64,000 nucleotides of DNA from Panax quinquefolius (GCA_020205615.1 JAINUW010000243.1:1-64000); one strand, 5' to 3'; shown: positions 36,168-48,057, counted from the stretch's first letter. The notes: generated by a model from the letters alone, not told the origin. Program-made: numbers and translations.

Positions 36168-36700
36168 ATAGTCCCGAGAACCCCTAGGATTAGGTACCCT
36201 CTTCGGATGCTTAGGAATATGGGTGCATTTGTGTGTGTGAATCAACTCGATAAACCTTAGACGGGCATCTCCGAAGAAAAGTATCTACAGGGCGATGTGC
36301 CCTCAGTGGACTCTCGGGAGTGTGATTTCTGGATCTACTTCAGTGAAACTCTCTGTCACGGTGGTAAGGATACTCGAGGCAGAATGCCTTATTTGTATTT
36401 TGAGGTGCATGCTCCCCTCGGATCGCTTTCTCGCCCGTCTGCGACCATAATCCCAGAAACCGATAGGACGGATTACCCTTCTTCGATCAATTAGAAAAAT
36501 GGTTGTTGAGTCTTCATCTACTCTGCTTCGACCATAATCCTGAAGACCAATAGGGTGGAATACCCTCTTCGGTCAATAAGGAAAATGGTTGTTGGGTCTT
36601 CATCTACTATGCTCCGACCATAATCTTGAAGACCAATAGGGTGGTGTACCCTCTTCGGATGCTCAGGAATATGGTTCTTTGGTCTTCTTTGGTCATGAGG
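36168..36700. repeat. ~88-bp tandem repeats in element E
   Basis: Units starting 'cgaccataat' occur at about 36,441, 36,528 and 36,616. Each carries 'accctcttcgg' or a close variant, then 'aaaatggttgttgggtcttcat' (less conserved in the last). A more diverged unit lies at ~36,168-36,235. They interrupt the gag-to-pol region of the element. Confidence 0.75.
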
Positions 36701-36852
36701 ATCACCTTGAGACATGTCCTCAAAGTGTATAGACTACTTTCCAACTCACGGTTGTCCATCTTTAGGCGTTTTACATCTTTCGTGACCGACATAATTGAAC
36801 ACTTTGTCCCTCAACTTGGCAATCCAAGAATCGCTGACAACTATATCTTCTT
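36700..36852 (-). pseudogene. gag fragment of element E, downstream of nested LTR
   Basis: The minus-strand frame 'SDSWIAKLRDKVF' followed by 'KDVKRLKMDNRELESSLYTL' is Lys/Leu/Glu-rich and helical. It continues the frame interrupted by LTR A3. It is probably part of the TAT gag or its linker. Low similarity leaves this tentative. Confidence 0.35.
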
Positions 36853-39655
36853 TGTGACGTCCCCAAAATAGGTATACATCACTCATTCGAAAGTTGTCAA
36901 ATACATGGTATGTAAACAACTACAACTTTATTATTACAACAAGAAATCTGTGAGTTTGAATACAAATATTATCTTCTAGACAATATCTATACTCAATTAA
37001 ATCCTCATCACATTTATTGATACATTATTTTACAAAATGGTGAGGACTACTAAACAATTCTTTCTAAAACCTTCATTCCATACCTCACACTGCATCGCTT
37101 ATATTCTCGCCTCCCGAGAGAAAAATGTAACAAAAGGAAAAGGGTGAGCTCAACTAGCTCAAGAAAGAATATTATGACTAAGATAACATACAACAAATTA
37201 TCGTTAGTCTTCAACAGGAAAAATATAATAGAATACAATAGACAACAAATTTTAAATCAATATTCAAGCAATGAAATAATAATTCATTAGAAGAGTTAAG
37301 TAGAGAATGCAAACTACTATCTTCTATGTATGAATTTAAAAGTTCATCGCTCATCTTTTATCCCTCAGAACATCAATCAATATACATCCGAATCAAATAT
37401 TCATCTTTGCACTACAGCCAAAGATATTCATCATTGGTCATGTTCATTTAAACACTGCTCATCTTTTACTACGGCCAAAGATATTCTTCAGAAATCATTC
37501 ATCTTTGCACTACGTGCCAAAGATATTCTTAAGAAATCATTCATCTTTGCACTACAGCCAAAGATATTACATAATATCATCATTTAAGACCGAGGATGAT
37601 GAAAATATTTTTTTTTTAAAGAAACGAATCATCCAGGTGAAACAAAATGACAAGGATTAAGGATTAAGGATTCGTACTTGGTTTTATCCACGCCCAAAAA
37701 TACCTCAAAAATAATCATAGTGGTGTAAAATTCAAGAATGATCAAAACATGGATACAAATCGAGTTAGTATCCGTAATAGATGTTTTGGACGAAAAGAAG
37801 AAATTTTATTTTTCTATGAATAAGATCAGATATCGTGAATAAAGTGTCAGATATCGTGAATAAAGGCCAGATACGTGAATAGTAACTCGACACCAAAAGA
37901 TAGAAATTCCACAAAAACATCTTCACGCTTCATGAATAGTACTCGTGAATAAGAATCGTGAATAAGAACTCATAAATAGTAACTCGTGAATAGTAACTCA
38001 TGAATAAGAACCTTGAATAGAAACCCGACATGAAAAAGTTCCAAATTTGATAAAACTTCAGATCAACATTTCAAAGATAATGATATTGAAGAAATAATAT
38101 CATTACAAAAAAAATAATATCCCTTACCTCGAAAGATCAAGATTTTAAATTGTAGAATATATGTATAAGGTCAAGGAACTCAGACTGCCTCTAGCAATAC
38201 TCAAAGTATACTCAAAATACTCACAAGAATACGCCGATAATATAGAGAGAAAACTTCAGATTTTCGGTGTGATTTTCAATTCTAACCCAAGACCCTATTT
38301 ATATAGAAAACGCTAGTAACACCAAAGCAGAAAATTTAATAAAATAATAATATTTCTTAAAAATATTCAAGCCCACCTTAGAAATCTGATTTCAGATCAT
38401 TTATAACACATGTGAGCCACTCAATTACAACAAAAAAACGTTTTTCTTACAAAAAATATTTTAAACTCCCAAAAATCAATTATTTTGAGTTTGAACTTCA
38501 ATAATTCATAATAAATAGCCCTTTCATCAGAAAATTTGAATCTCACGACTTTCTATAGGAATTTCAATTCTCTACAACTTTGCAGAAGAAAGTTTTTCCA
38601 AATTCCAAATAGAAATTGATCGAAATCCACAAACGGGCGATTTTACAGGCTATAATCAAATTTCAGTCAATAAATGGGGTCCACCGACATGTTTAACATG
38701 TTTTAAACATTTATTGCAACAAAAATACTCTTCCTCCTCAGATACTCATATATCCCACATTCGTTGTAAAAATATCATAGTTAATATATTATTAAAATAA
38801 TATATTTAAATGAATTATTTTATCAGAAAAAGATAAAATATTAATTTTCAACAATTGTCATTTTAAAAAAAATTTCCATCTATATCCACATAAAATCAAT
38901 ATTTTCCTCATCATATAAATCAATAATTAATTATTCACAAATAATATTACTGTAATCACAATATCGACAACCTGCAGCTCCTCAGAAAGAGGGCTTTCCA
39001 ATAAGAATTTCTTCTTCTTGGTAGCAATTAGGTGACCAAACCTCTCCTAGAGATGTAACTTTCTAGACATTGCCAATAATGTTATCTAATAATATTATTC
39101 AGATAATATGAATTATTGCTTCGATAATGAAAAATATCAGATAATGACAATTATTGAAACAACAAAGAATATAAAATATCAACGCAAAGAATAATTAACT
39201 CAATAAAATATCGAATAAAGAATTATCGTAACCATTATCGAGTAGAAGGCTTCTTCACGTAAGAATCAATAATTGGTGCAATACTGGTGTGCTACCGCTC
39301 AACAACGCGCAGATATTAGTGTGTTTTAACCACCGGTATTCCAACAAAGATAATTCAGAATAACTACGCCTGTTATTTAAAAACAACTTATATTTGTCGC
39401 TTTCTTCATCCAATCGCTTTCAGTTATGGGCCCCACATGGGTCGCACTGTCAGTATTTAATATTTCCCGAAAAGACGTAATATTCCACGACCAAACGAAT
39501 ATTCCCGACGATAATGAATATTTTATAACCACTGCTTATTTTGAAATATTTACGTGATTTAACCCTTAACTATCCACATTAATCAAATCAACCCTTACTA
39601 TTTCAAAATAATAAATAAAGGAAATTCCTTTTTATTAAAAAATTTGGGTCTTACA
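36853..39655 (-). mobile_element. Solo LTR of family A (copy A3) inserted in element E
   Basis: A complete 2.80 kb LTR from 'tgtgacgtcccc' to 'gggtcttaca' on the plus strand. Its reverse complement matches 9,913-12,732. There is no internal sequence on either side, so it is a solo LTR. Hairpin repeats lie at ~37,400-37,570, 13-bp repeats at ~37,820-38,030, a GAGGTAAGG donor-like site near 38,130, and a TATA-like 'ctatttatatag' near 38,300. Flanking pentamers (ttctt left, cttgc right) do not match, so no clean target duplication is seen. Confidence 0.85.
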
Positions 39656-39900
39656 CTTGCTCGCTCGGCTACATCCTCGTTCCGCACAGCCACATCCTCG
39701 CTCCGCTCCAAGAGAACCTCCAAAACTCTATCTGATTCGTCCACCATCTTCATCACCGACCACTTTGGCCGAAGTTCTAAAGTGGTGCCTTTTACTTGCC
39801 TTCTGGCCATGATCATGCTCTTTGTCAAGAATAAAGACCAACCATCTTCTAAGCCAGTGGGATCTCGAACGAGAACCCCCGATTGGTGCCATAACTTCCG
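39656..39900 (-). pseudogene. gag N-terminal fragment of element E
   Basis: Minus-strand codons include 'SMIMARRQVKGTTLELRPKW' and 'RVLEVLLERSEDVAVRNEDV', an acidic/basic helical stretch, ending at the LTR A3 insertion. A frameshift separates it from an upstream 'MAPIGGSRSRSHWL' start near 39,895. The position just inside the primer-binding site identifies it as gag. Confidence 0.5.
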
Positions 39901-39952
39901 ATGTAGAACAACCGGAAATATTGTGATTGATAGCTCAAGAACACTAGAAAAG

Positions 39953-39970
39953 CCCCTCTTCTAGCGCCAA
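39953..39970 (-). other. Primer-binding site of element E
   Basis: TTGGCGCTAGAAGAGGGG on the minus strand follows the LTR terminus GTTAACA directly. TGGCGC... sites are typical of TAT/Ogre-type plant gypsy elements and differ from the TGGTATC site of families A, B and D. Confidence 0.6.
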
Positions 39971-40563
39971 TGTTAACGCGCGGGATCTTTCGCCACGCCC
40001 CAATCACGTAAAGACGCCTCGATCTCGCAGACAAGAAACACGATAAGACACTAAAAGCTTCGACTACGGTCCGTCGGGGGATAAATTTCAAAGCGTGAGA
40101 GTCAAGATACGTGTTCACAAGGTTAACCAAATGGAGGAATGTAATGTCTAATGATTGAGAGAAAGATAATAATTCTCGTGTATGAGATTATGAATGAAGA
40201 CGCACATAACGTGAATACCTCGCTCACATGATATACTACTGGGAGACTCGTTTACCGTGCCACTAACCTTCCCCGACACCTGTTAATCACATCCTCTCTC
40301 CACCATCATTGGCCAACCGTCCAACCTTATTAATGTCATGTAAGATATCAATCACCATATCTTTATTATCATCCGGCACAAAGATGTAGATACTTAAATA
40401 TATGATGGAATTAAACCCACCGATTTATCCGATATTAGAAGGACTTAACAAAGATAATAAAGTCGATTAGATCCAATAATGTCAACACCTAATAGTGAAG
40501 CACCTAAATTAACTAATCGAATATGTGTATACCAATTCATTCAATCTAATAGAAAATAATACT

Positions 40564-40568
<5 letters not shown>
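39971..40568 (-). mobile_element. 5' LTR of element E
   Basis: Partner of 33,117-33,716 (598 against 600 bp) with matching termini. Its outer end abuts a (TA)n tract. Many single-base and short indel differences from the 3' LTR suggest age or consensus error. Confidence 0.8.
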
Positions 40569-40615
<47 letters not shown>

Positions 40616-42179
40616 GTCTCAATCCCATCATCTAACTGCTGGCTAAGCAAGAATTGATACGTTTTTCACTTGAACACAACCTTTTTAATATATTGAACAT
40701 TTTTAAATTTTAGTACATCCATCTGCTTGTTAGGATGGGAGAACAAGTATAATTACGTACACTATATTGATTAAAGAAAAGTTATAAAAAAAAATAGAAA
40801 ATGACGTGTAACATTATGATTGGGTTATAACTAGTAAACTCATGTATAATGGATTATTAATTAATTATATTTTAACACATAATTTTTATAAGAGTTAATT
40901 CTTTATATATAAATGTAACAATACTCTTATAATTAACTGAACTGGGGAATTACTAGCTAGCTAGCTTGACAATGTAACTTAACCATCCTTCATATATATA
41001 TATTCCAATTATTATGTTTTATGAAAATATCTGTTAATCTAACGAGAACTGTAATTATGTTTCATAAAGAAAAAGATTGAAGGATTTGAAACTTTAAAAG
41101 GGCACTTAACAATAATATAATAGTAACTAAAAAGGATGTAACATTAAACTTGATAAAAGCACCACTACATGTCTCAATAATAAAAAAAGCTTATTTAATT
41201 ATATAAGCAAGTTGCATTTTGCTTTATAATTATAGTGCCCACACCAACACTTATCTTGTCGTTTTATTACTGATCTTTCTTCTAATCTCCAACGGCTGAT
41301 AATTAAGATCACTTTTTACCAGTTCTAATGATTGACCCAAACCTAAACTCCTCCATTATATTTATAGCTACCTGTCTATTTCTTGATCATTACATGCGTA
41401 TATATATGTGGATGCCATTTTGGTTAGTTATATAATTATGTTTTACAAAAATTGTGGGGTTTTTTTTGTGATTTTTTCTTTGTCAAGAGATGATTATTTA
41501 TTAAAGAGAGTCAAAATAATTCCTCAAAAGATGAGCAAAGCAAAGCACACATTAATTAAAATTAAAAAGATTTTAAATTTATCTTTAGCGATTCCATGCA
41601 TAAAATTATATACTACTACCTCCGTCCCATAATAAGTGTTTTTTTAGCTTAAATTACACATACCAATACACAAGCTAAAATGGCAAAAATACCCTTAATA
41701 TATTTTCTTTGAAGTTAATGAGTGTCATTTAATTGTAGTGATGGTAAGATGCAATAAATACCATTGAATGCATAAAGGTATATATGAGAAAATATTGCAA
41801 AAATTGTATTGGAGTTCTAACACATCACTTATTTTAAAAAAAAAATATTAAACCTAAAAAACATTTATTATGAAACGGAGATAATACTATATATATAAAA
41901 AAAGTATTTTTTATATATTAATGAACTCCACTAAATTTAAATTATCAGGTATTTTATGTCCATCTTAATTTTTGAGATGAAAATATTGTAGCAGGATGGA
42001 TGAAAGAATAAAAAATTGGACATTCTAATAAAGCACACCATGACCGATGAGACTTCATTAATTTGACCAATTAATTTATGAATGGGTGGATCTTGTGGAA
42101 AATAATACTACTACACCCACCCACGCGTCCCTTACTACAGAAAATCGCTAATAATTTACTACTAGTATTGAATTTTATT
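40569..42179. other. AT-rich non-coding stretch with one MITE
   Basis: It begins with (TA)n (40,569-40,611). No coding region is supported. A Stowaway-like MITE occupies 41,616-41,884. The rest is low-GC sequence without recognised motifs. Confidence 0.6.
41616..41884 (+). mobile_element. Stowaway-like MITE (~270 bp)
   Basis: The left terminus CTACCTCCGTCCCATAATAA and right terminus 'ttattatgaaacggagata' are inverted repeats, and TA lies at the outer edges. The inner sequence is unlike the MITE in the inverted-repeat arms, so it is a separate family. Confidence 0.75.
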
Positions 42180-43048
42180 TTTTGTCACTACAAGGTAGAA
42201 AGTAGAAACAAACAAACAGGCTAATTTTCAAGTATATTGATGGAACTTAGTAATTAGTAATCCGACAACTATATATTATTTTCTCTGTTTTTTAATATAG
42301 GTCGTTTTAAAATTATGTATAATTATTAAGGGAATGATTGTAAAACATTAAATATATTATCAATTGTCTATATTACCCTTGTATTAGAAAAAGAGAGTGT
42401 TATTTATTGGACAAAAAATAGTGAGAGAACCAAAATTATATTTATTACTTGGGTTAATATTGGAAACTAAGCAATTAATGTTTACTTGAAATTCTTAAAC
42501 GACTTATATTTAAGAACAAAAATATTTTTTTAAAACGATTTATATTAAAGAACGGAAGGAGTAGTATAATCCGGCCGGCCGGATAAGCCAACTTACACAG
42601 GGTTAGCAATTAGTAGTATTATAGTCCGGGCGTTTGTATTGCCATGCATATATCAATCCCGGCCGTTTCCTACAAAAATTCAAACCATTTATCAACATCA
42701 TCATAAAAAATGAAGTCAAATAATTAAAAGAGAAGAACTTAATTAATTATCTGTCCAAATAAAATAAGTAAAGAATGAGAAAATAAGTCAAATCAGAATA
42801 TATATATATATATATATAATGGGGATTGAGTTTGTAAATGTATAACGGTAAGGATCGGAAGCTACAGCCAGAGCTGGTCTTGCCTGAAATAAAAATCAAA
42901 TTAAACAATGAAAACTTAAGAATAGTTTTTCTAGAGCTGGAAAATGATTGGTTATATGAGTGACATGGCTGGCTGGAATGAGGGAGAGGGAGAGGGAGAG
43001 GGAGAGGGTGTGTTGTGGAGTAGTAGTTAACATAAATTACACGATATT
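42180..43048 (-). repeat. Right arm of ~0.87 kb inverted repeat (partner 16,878-17,745)
   Basis: The reverse complement of 16,878-17,745, sharing the MITE, the (TA)n, the purine-rich 'gagagggagaggg' and the end 'acataaattacacgatatt'. Beyond 43,048 the left arm is cut by LTR B2, so the outer limit of homology is unknown. The inner edge keeps 'tttgtcactacaaggtagaaa', which in the left arm forms the last in-frame codons of the MULE transposase. Confidence 0.8.
42279..42561 (-). mobile_element. Stowaway-like MITE (283 bp) in right arm
   Basis: Inverted copy of the MITE at 17,360-17,642, same length and same position within the arm. Its left terminus is more mutated ('ttttctctgtttttt') than its right ('gaacggaaggag'). 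Confidence 0.8.
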
Positions 43049-43749
43049 CCTATCTTTAATAGTGTATTTATTTTATTTATTGTTCTAAAGTCCAAACATA
43101 AATTTCATCGGCTTCAACACATGAATTAATATTACTTACTAGTAGTACTAAGTTCAGCCTGAAAATTTGTTCTCTATGTATGTACGTATGCCTAGTGGAA
43201 GAAATAACCATTATTCAAATGCTGAAACTGACATTTATTTTTACCCCCCCTCCCCCTCTCATCTGTTTATTTGATTAAAGTTTGAAATGGTTATGGGACT
43301 GTGGGATCCAAAATCACAACAACAATTAATGACAGACTAGAATAAGGTTAAAACAGACAGACACACTGAACACAACTTAGAACCAAGACATAAACCCCTT
43401 ATATTTTCATCAAATTCTAAGACAATATCAGCCCCTGCCGACAAACAATTACAGAGTTATCTAAACAACAAACAGAGGACTTGCACACAAAAAAAATACA
43501 ATTGGGACTCTCTTTTTCTTTCTTTTTTTCTTTTTTTTTTTTGGGTGGTGGGTGCTTTGTTGTCATTAGAGATTGTTGTTCATTCCCATTGAGATGTACT
43601 AGAGAGTGCAACCATCCATGTTCGCTTCAACTTTCTCACTTCAAATGTTTGCTGAACAAACCTAGAACAAGATGCAACCTCACATGGGGCATGTTTCCGA
43701 ATATCCTCCCCTTCAGTATCTTTAAATGTTTTAATTGCTGGGAGTTTTT
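43049..43749. other. 3' flank and probable 3' untranslated region of HMGR
   Basis: No coding region is supported. Reading from the HMGR stop leftwards there is a long purine run (T-rich on plus, 43,511-43,542) and candidate AATAAA-type signals ('tttatt' on plus near 43,222 and 43,265). The transcript end cannot be fixed from sequence alone. Confidence 0.5.
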
Positions 43750-44953
43750 TTAAACCTTGCACACAAATTTGGAGATATCCCTGCTTGATCTGTTATATTT
43801 CATATGGCTCTTAACAAGCTGGCCGGCTGCAATGGCAGACATCAAGGACAGCTCTCCTGCCAAAACAGAACCAGCTACTATGGTGGCCAAGAGCCTCGAG
43901 TTTGATCCTGGGGACTCTTTATTTGCACCCTTTACACCAAGCAGGTTCAAGCAAGCAGACTGAGATGCCAATTGAGTTCCACCTCCAACAGTACCAACCT
44001 ACATGTAATATATATTATACTAGAGTTAGATTCAATTAATCTTTTCTATGAACCCCTCGAAAGACCATGCGCTAACACAAGAGTTTTGATTCTGATACTG
44101 AAGAAACCTAGCATGACGACAAATGGGTTAACCAGAACTGGACAATGGATTAGGCTCTCCTATGGGAATGGCCTTAGCCAAGCTCTTTATGTGAGCAACT
44201 TCACCGGCCTCTTCTACTAAACATTTACAGATATCGATGAAACCACCTTGCAGTAGCACATGCCAAATATATTACAAATTTTTCTTGAAATCCAGATAAA
44301 AAGACGACTCTTTGATTGCATAGTCGAGCAAATTAAATACCTCAATTGAAGGCATGGTGACAGAGATGTGAAGATCCTTTCCATCATTAATGGCCTCCAT
44401 CATAGTTATGCAGTGAGAACTTTCAATATTTTGAGCTGGGTCCTGCCCAGTGGCTATGAAAACTGCCGAGACGATGTTGGCAGCATGGGCATTAAAGCCA
44501 CCAAGAGCACCAGCAACAGCAGAACCAGCAAGATTCTTAAGCATGTTAAGCTCTACAAGAGCAGGTACAGTGGTTTTCAATACCTTCTTCACCACATCCT
44601 CAGTAATAATTGCCTCACAAACAACAGACTTTCCTCGCCCTTCAATCCAATTGACTGCAGCTGGTTTCTTATCAGAACAAAAATTTCCTGGCAATTAAGA
44701 GAAAAATAAAAACCAAGTAGAAAACCAAGAGTATATAGTAAGTAAATCAAAGAGATGGTCAGCCCCGTCAATAGATGCTCCAAGAAGGAATAAGTCGACT
44801 CCAAAGTCAAGCCAAAAGTTAAACCAACAAGAGTGAAAAGGACTCGCATAGCTTCCAATTGTAGCTTTTGACATCATTATGGAAAAGTGCATAAACCAAT
44901 AAAATAATTACCTTAGAACCAAATAAAAAATTGAGTTTGAAGAAGAGTCATAG

Positions 44954-45018
<65 letters not shown>

Positions 45019-47022
45019 TTCATAGTGATCTAAAGAACAACTTAATTACCCAAATGATAGTATAGACTATAGACTAAAATCCAAGGGGAGGGAAGATCAG
45101 ATGGCACACAAAAGTCATATACATGTCAACGTAATTACAATGGATCAACTATGAAAGAGTTCCACATTCAACAAAGCTGAACAATTATACATCTGCAAGA
45201 ATTTTAGTGCCCCAAGCCATCTTACACTAATATTATATCAGTTTAAGGATTGAAATCCAAACTCGATTGAGAATAAGAACTCACCAGAAATACCAATTAC
45301 ATCCATGTCCGGGAAATCACTTTGAAGGAACTCCAACACATTCTGAACACCCTTGGACACCATGTTCATTCCCATAGCATCACCAGTGCTGCAGTTAAAT
45401 CTGATGTATAGATTTTTCCCTGCCATTGAGCATTGAATAGTTTGCAGCCTACCAAATCTGCTAGATCTGCAAGCAGAATAAGTTACTAGATAAATACAAG
45501 GTTCAGGTGAAAAATGCCACATCAATATAGTTAAATAATAAATTAGATCCTATTCTCCAAAACAGGAACAAGAAGTACTCCCACCAAAAAAAATCATTAA
45601 ACACTAGAGGAATTTGTATCAAATTAACAGACAAATCATTAGTCAAATAAGCAACAGTATCTAAGTCGTTTAACCAAGATGTTGTTATCAGTTATACATT
45701 AAGCAGAATTAAACAGATATGAGATTCTGAAACAATTCAGACTTAATCTAACTTGGATAGCTATGAGGGCCAAAATAAGGAAGAATTAACACCAATAGAT
45801 GATGTCAAAAAATCATGTCTTTAATGAAAATAACATCAGGTAAATTAATATCACCAACCCAAACAAAGAAAAGATTTTAATTGTTACTGGGAGCTTAACG
45901 CCAAAATCAGAAATAGAGAAATGCGTCAAATGACTGAGTTTCAACAGGTTTGAAATTCTAGAAATGCCAACGATAAAAGAAAAGGCAAGGCCTTTTAAGC
46001 ATAAAAACAAACAACTCAGTCGCCATACTATTCCTAGAGCTGTAATTGCATATGTATAGGGAGAAAGATAAATACTTATTGAAAACGACGGCCAGTGTAT
46101 CAAAATTAAGAGGATCTTCCAAGAAGAACTTCAAATCCGAAGCCCTCTTCGCCGTAGCAAACCTAACCACGGGCGCTCTGGTCATCCCATCCTTCAACAA
46201 AATCCCCGTCGCACCCCCTGAAGCATAAATTGCCTTGCAGCCTCTGTTAGTACTCGCAACCAAACAGCCCTCCGTGGTGGCCATTGGTACCAAGTACTCG
46301 TACCCATTGAGCAACAACGGACCCGCAATCCCCACCGGAATTTGGACATACCCAATCGGCATTTCACAACACTGGCCCAATATCGATTCATAATCGAACC
46401 CCTCCAACGGCAATCCCACCAAAGACCTCTCCGTAGTCCTCTGCACCGCCTCTCGCCGAATCAACGCAGCTCGATAACAGTCTCCGAGTTTCGATTCCAA
46501 CGAATACGATGGAGTTTTCCCCGAAACCACCGACTTGACGATTTCTTCCTCCTCCGCCGATGAAATCATTACAGGCGGCGGTGGAGTCTGATCCATTAAT
46601 TTAGGGCAAGGTTGGCAATCAGCTTCGAGAATGTCGGTCTCAGCGTCGATTTCAACGTCCGCACGTGAGATGAAGGATTGGACGAAATCGATGCCGAAAA
46701 ATCCAAGAAGGTAAATGAAGGAGGCGATAAGGGAGACAATGGCGGCGAGTTCGGTGAGAGTGACAACGTGGAGAGGGGTGGAGGACCGAATCTTGTCGCG
46801 CCAACGGTGGAGGAGGTAGTAGGCGACGGAGAAGAAGAGGGTGAAGAAAATGCCGTTGGTTAGGTACAGGGGGAGAGGGAGAGCGTCGGAGGCTTTTGGG
46901 GTTGGGGATGGGGAGCGATCGGCTGGCAAATATGGCTTCTTATGATGGGGATGGCGGTGGGAGGATTCGTTGAGGAGGATTGGACAGGGAGGTTTGGGGG
47001 GTAAACTCCGGCTGGTTTCCAT
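43750..47022 (-). CDS. HMGR: 3-hydroxy-3-methylglutaryl-CoA reductase, four exons, intact
   Basis: Reduces HMG-CoA to mevalonate with two NADPH, the committed step of the cytosolic isoprenoid pathway; plant enzymes sit in the ER membrane. Exons on the minus strand: 47,022-46,076, 45,466-45,285, 44,687-44,341 and 43,998-43,750. All three introns (609, 597 and 342 bp) are GT-AG, and exon phases join cleanly to give 574 codons plus TAA. The protein has a Pro/His/Ser-rich N-terminus, two membrane spans (about residues 52-72 and 88-110), a variable acidic linker (~120-165) and the catalytic domain. That domain shows '[15 protein letters not shown]', catalytic Glu251 in TTEGC, 'GDAMGMNM' (NADPH site), Lys383 in SDKKPAA, Asp459 in GQDPAQN, '[13 protein letters not shown]' and His557 in KSHM. 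'NRSSRD' (562-565) matches the C-terminal serine region phosphorylated in plant HMGRs. Length and the four-exon structure fit the family. No frameshift or stop is present, unlike the transposon genes around it. Confidence 0.97.
44956..45019. repeat. (TA)n(GA)n microsatellite in HMGR intron 2
   Basis: About 21 TA units followed by about 10 GA units inside the 597-bp second intron. It is likely polymorphic between individuals and could serve as a marker tied to this gene. Confidence 0.95.
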
Positions 47023-47125
47023 GGAATTGGATATTCCGGCGGAGAGAAAATGGCGGAGGGAGAGAGACAGAGCGCGTTAGCTTTGAAACTGGGCGGATGA
47101 GCGATGGTTTCGGGAACTGCGAGGT

Positions 47126-47136
47126 CATTTATATAT
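47126..47136 (-). promoter_or_regulatory. Probable TATA box of HMGR
   Basis: GATATATAAAT on the minus strand lies about 105 bp upstream of the HMGR ATG, giving a transcript start near 47,100 and a 5' leader of ~80 bases. This is the best TATA-like match between the ATG and the foldback repeats. Confidence 0.5.
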
Positions 47137-47287
47137 CCCAGCTTTGTCCCAATTTATCCCAAACTTTGATATTAAGATCAACGGTAAATTTAAAATCAGT
47201 TCTATTTTATTTTATATATATATATATATACACGAAAAGGATCTTGAGCTAAGCTCACTCCGAACTCATCCTATCTTCTTTTTTTTT

Positions 47288-47490
47288 TTAAATAACTAAT
47301 AAAAAATATATAATAATTTTTGGAATTGAAAGTTTTTTAAAAAATATTTTGGAAGATAATCAAGATATATAAAATGGTGCCATGCAAACATGCATATTTT
47401 GCTTGTTATATATATCAAATCACACCAAAAACACTTTTTTTAAAAAATTCAATTCCAAAAATTATTATATATTTTTATTAGTTATGTTTT
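47288..47490. mobile_element. Foldback (MITE-like) element 1 upstream of HMGR
   Basis: Arms 'taactaataaaaaatatata' (47,293 on) and its complement (to ~47,486) form an imperfect ~42-bp hairpin arm with 'ttggaattgaa' in each, around a ~110-bp loop. Outer A- and T-runs extend the pairing. Confidence 0.6.
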
Positions 47491-47788
47491 TTTATAAAAA
47501 AAAAAAAAGAAGTGAGTTAAAGGTGAATTTCAATAAAGTGAGCACCAAGAAATAGACTATATATATATATACGGAAAGGATAAATGCCTTATATTTTGAT
47601 CCTACATATCTTGTATACTTCTTTAACAATGGATCGGACGATGGTTCGATTCATCGCTATATGTTAAGACGATGGTTCTCCATATATAAAAGTTGATCAA
47701 ACCGCATATCCAGTCAAATTCCCAAAAAGAATGAGCATGATATCTAAAATAAAGGAGTGAGCACTTGAAATAGACTATATAGAGAGAG

Positions 47789-47990
47789 AGTCCGGTTCCA
47801 GTCCGGACTCCCGAACTTTCTTAAAATATGATTTTTTTTTATTATTTTTTTTAAAACAACTAATTTTTTTTTAATATTTTATGAAAAAATTTTAGTTCCA
47901 TAAAATATTAAAAAAAAAATAAGATGGTTTTAAAAAAAATAAAAAAAACGGTCCGCAATTTAACAAGGTCCGGACTCCCGAACCTGATCC
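47789..47990. mobile_element. Foldback (MITE-like) element 2
   Basis: Bounded by 'gtccggactcccgaac' on both sides (47,801-47,816 and 47,969-47,983). Between them are complementary A/T-rich arms meeting near 'aaaattttagttccataaaa'. GAGTCCGGACTC itself is palindromic. Confidence 0.6.
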
Positions 47991-47999
47991 TTATTCTCT

Positions 48000-48002
<3 letters not shown>

Positions 48003-48057
<55 letters not shown>
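48003..48057. repeat. (TA)n(GA)n microsatellite
   Basis: About 16 TA units followed by about 11 GA units between foldback elements 2 and 3. Confidence 0.9.

Larger units (their letters stand above)
33117..40568 (-). mobile_element. TAT-like Ty3/gypsy element (family E), degraded, holding a nested solo LTR A3
   Basis: Two ~600-bp direct repeats (33,117-33,716 and 39,971-40,568) are LTRs with TGTTAACG and CAACA termini. Primer-binding site TTGGCGCTAGAAGAGGGG at the right LTR and purine tract AACTAGGGAGACAA at the left LTR set the direction to minus. Minus-strand scraps of gag, RNase H and integrase, and plus-strand frames near the 3' LTR, fit the TAT lineage. Without the nested LTR (36,853-39,655) the element is ~4.65 kb, too short for a full gag-pol, so it is non-autonomous or heavily deleted. 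Confidence 0.7.

Noticed and set aside
36848..39660. 5-bp target duplication of solo LTR A3
   Set aside because: Flanking bases ttctt and cttgc do not match; shifting the border by one or two bases does not rescue a full match.
45958..46075. Continuation of HMGR exon 1 beyond 46,076 as coding sequence
   Set aside because: The frame stays open by chance, but the residues leave the HMGR pattern exactly at a GT donor, and exon 2 at 45,466 restores it in phase.
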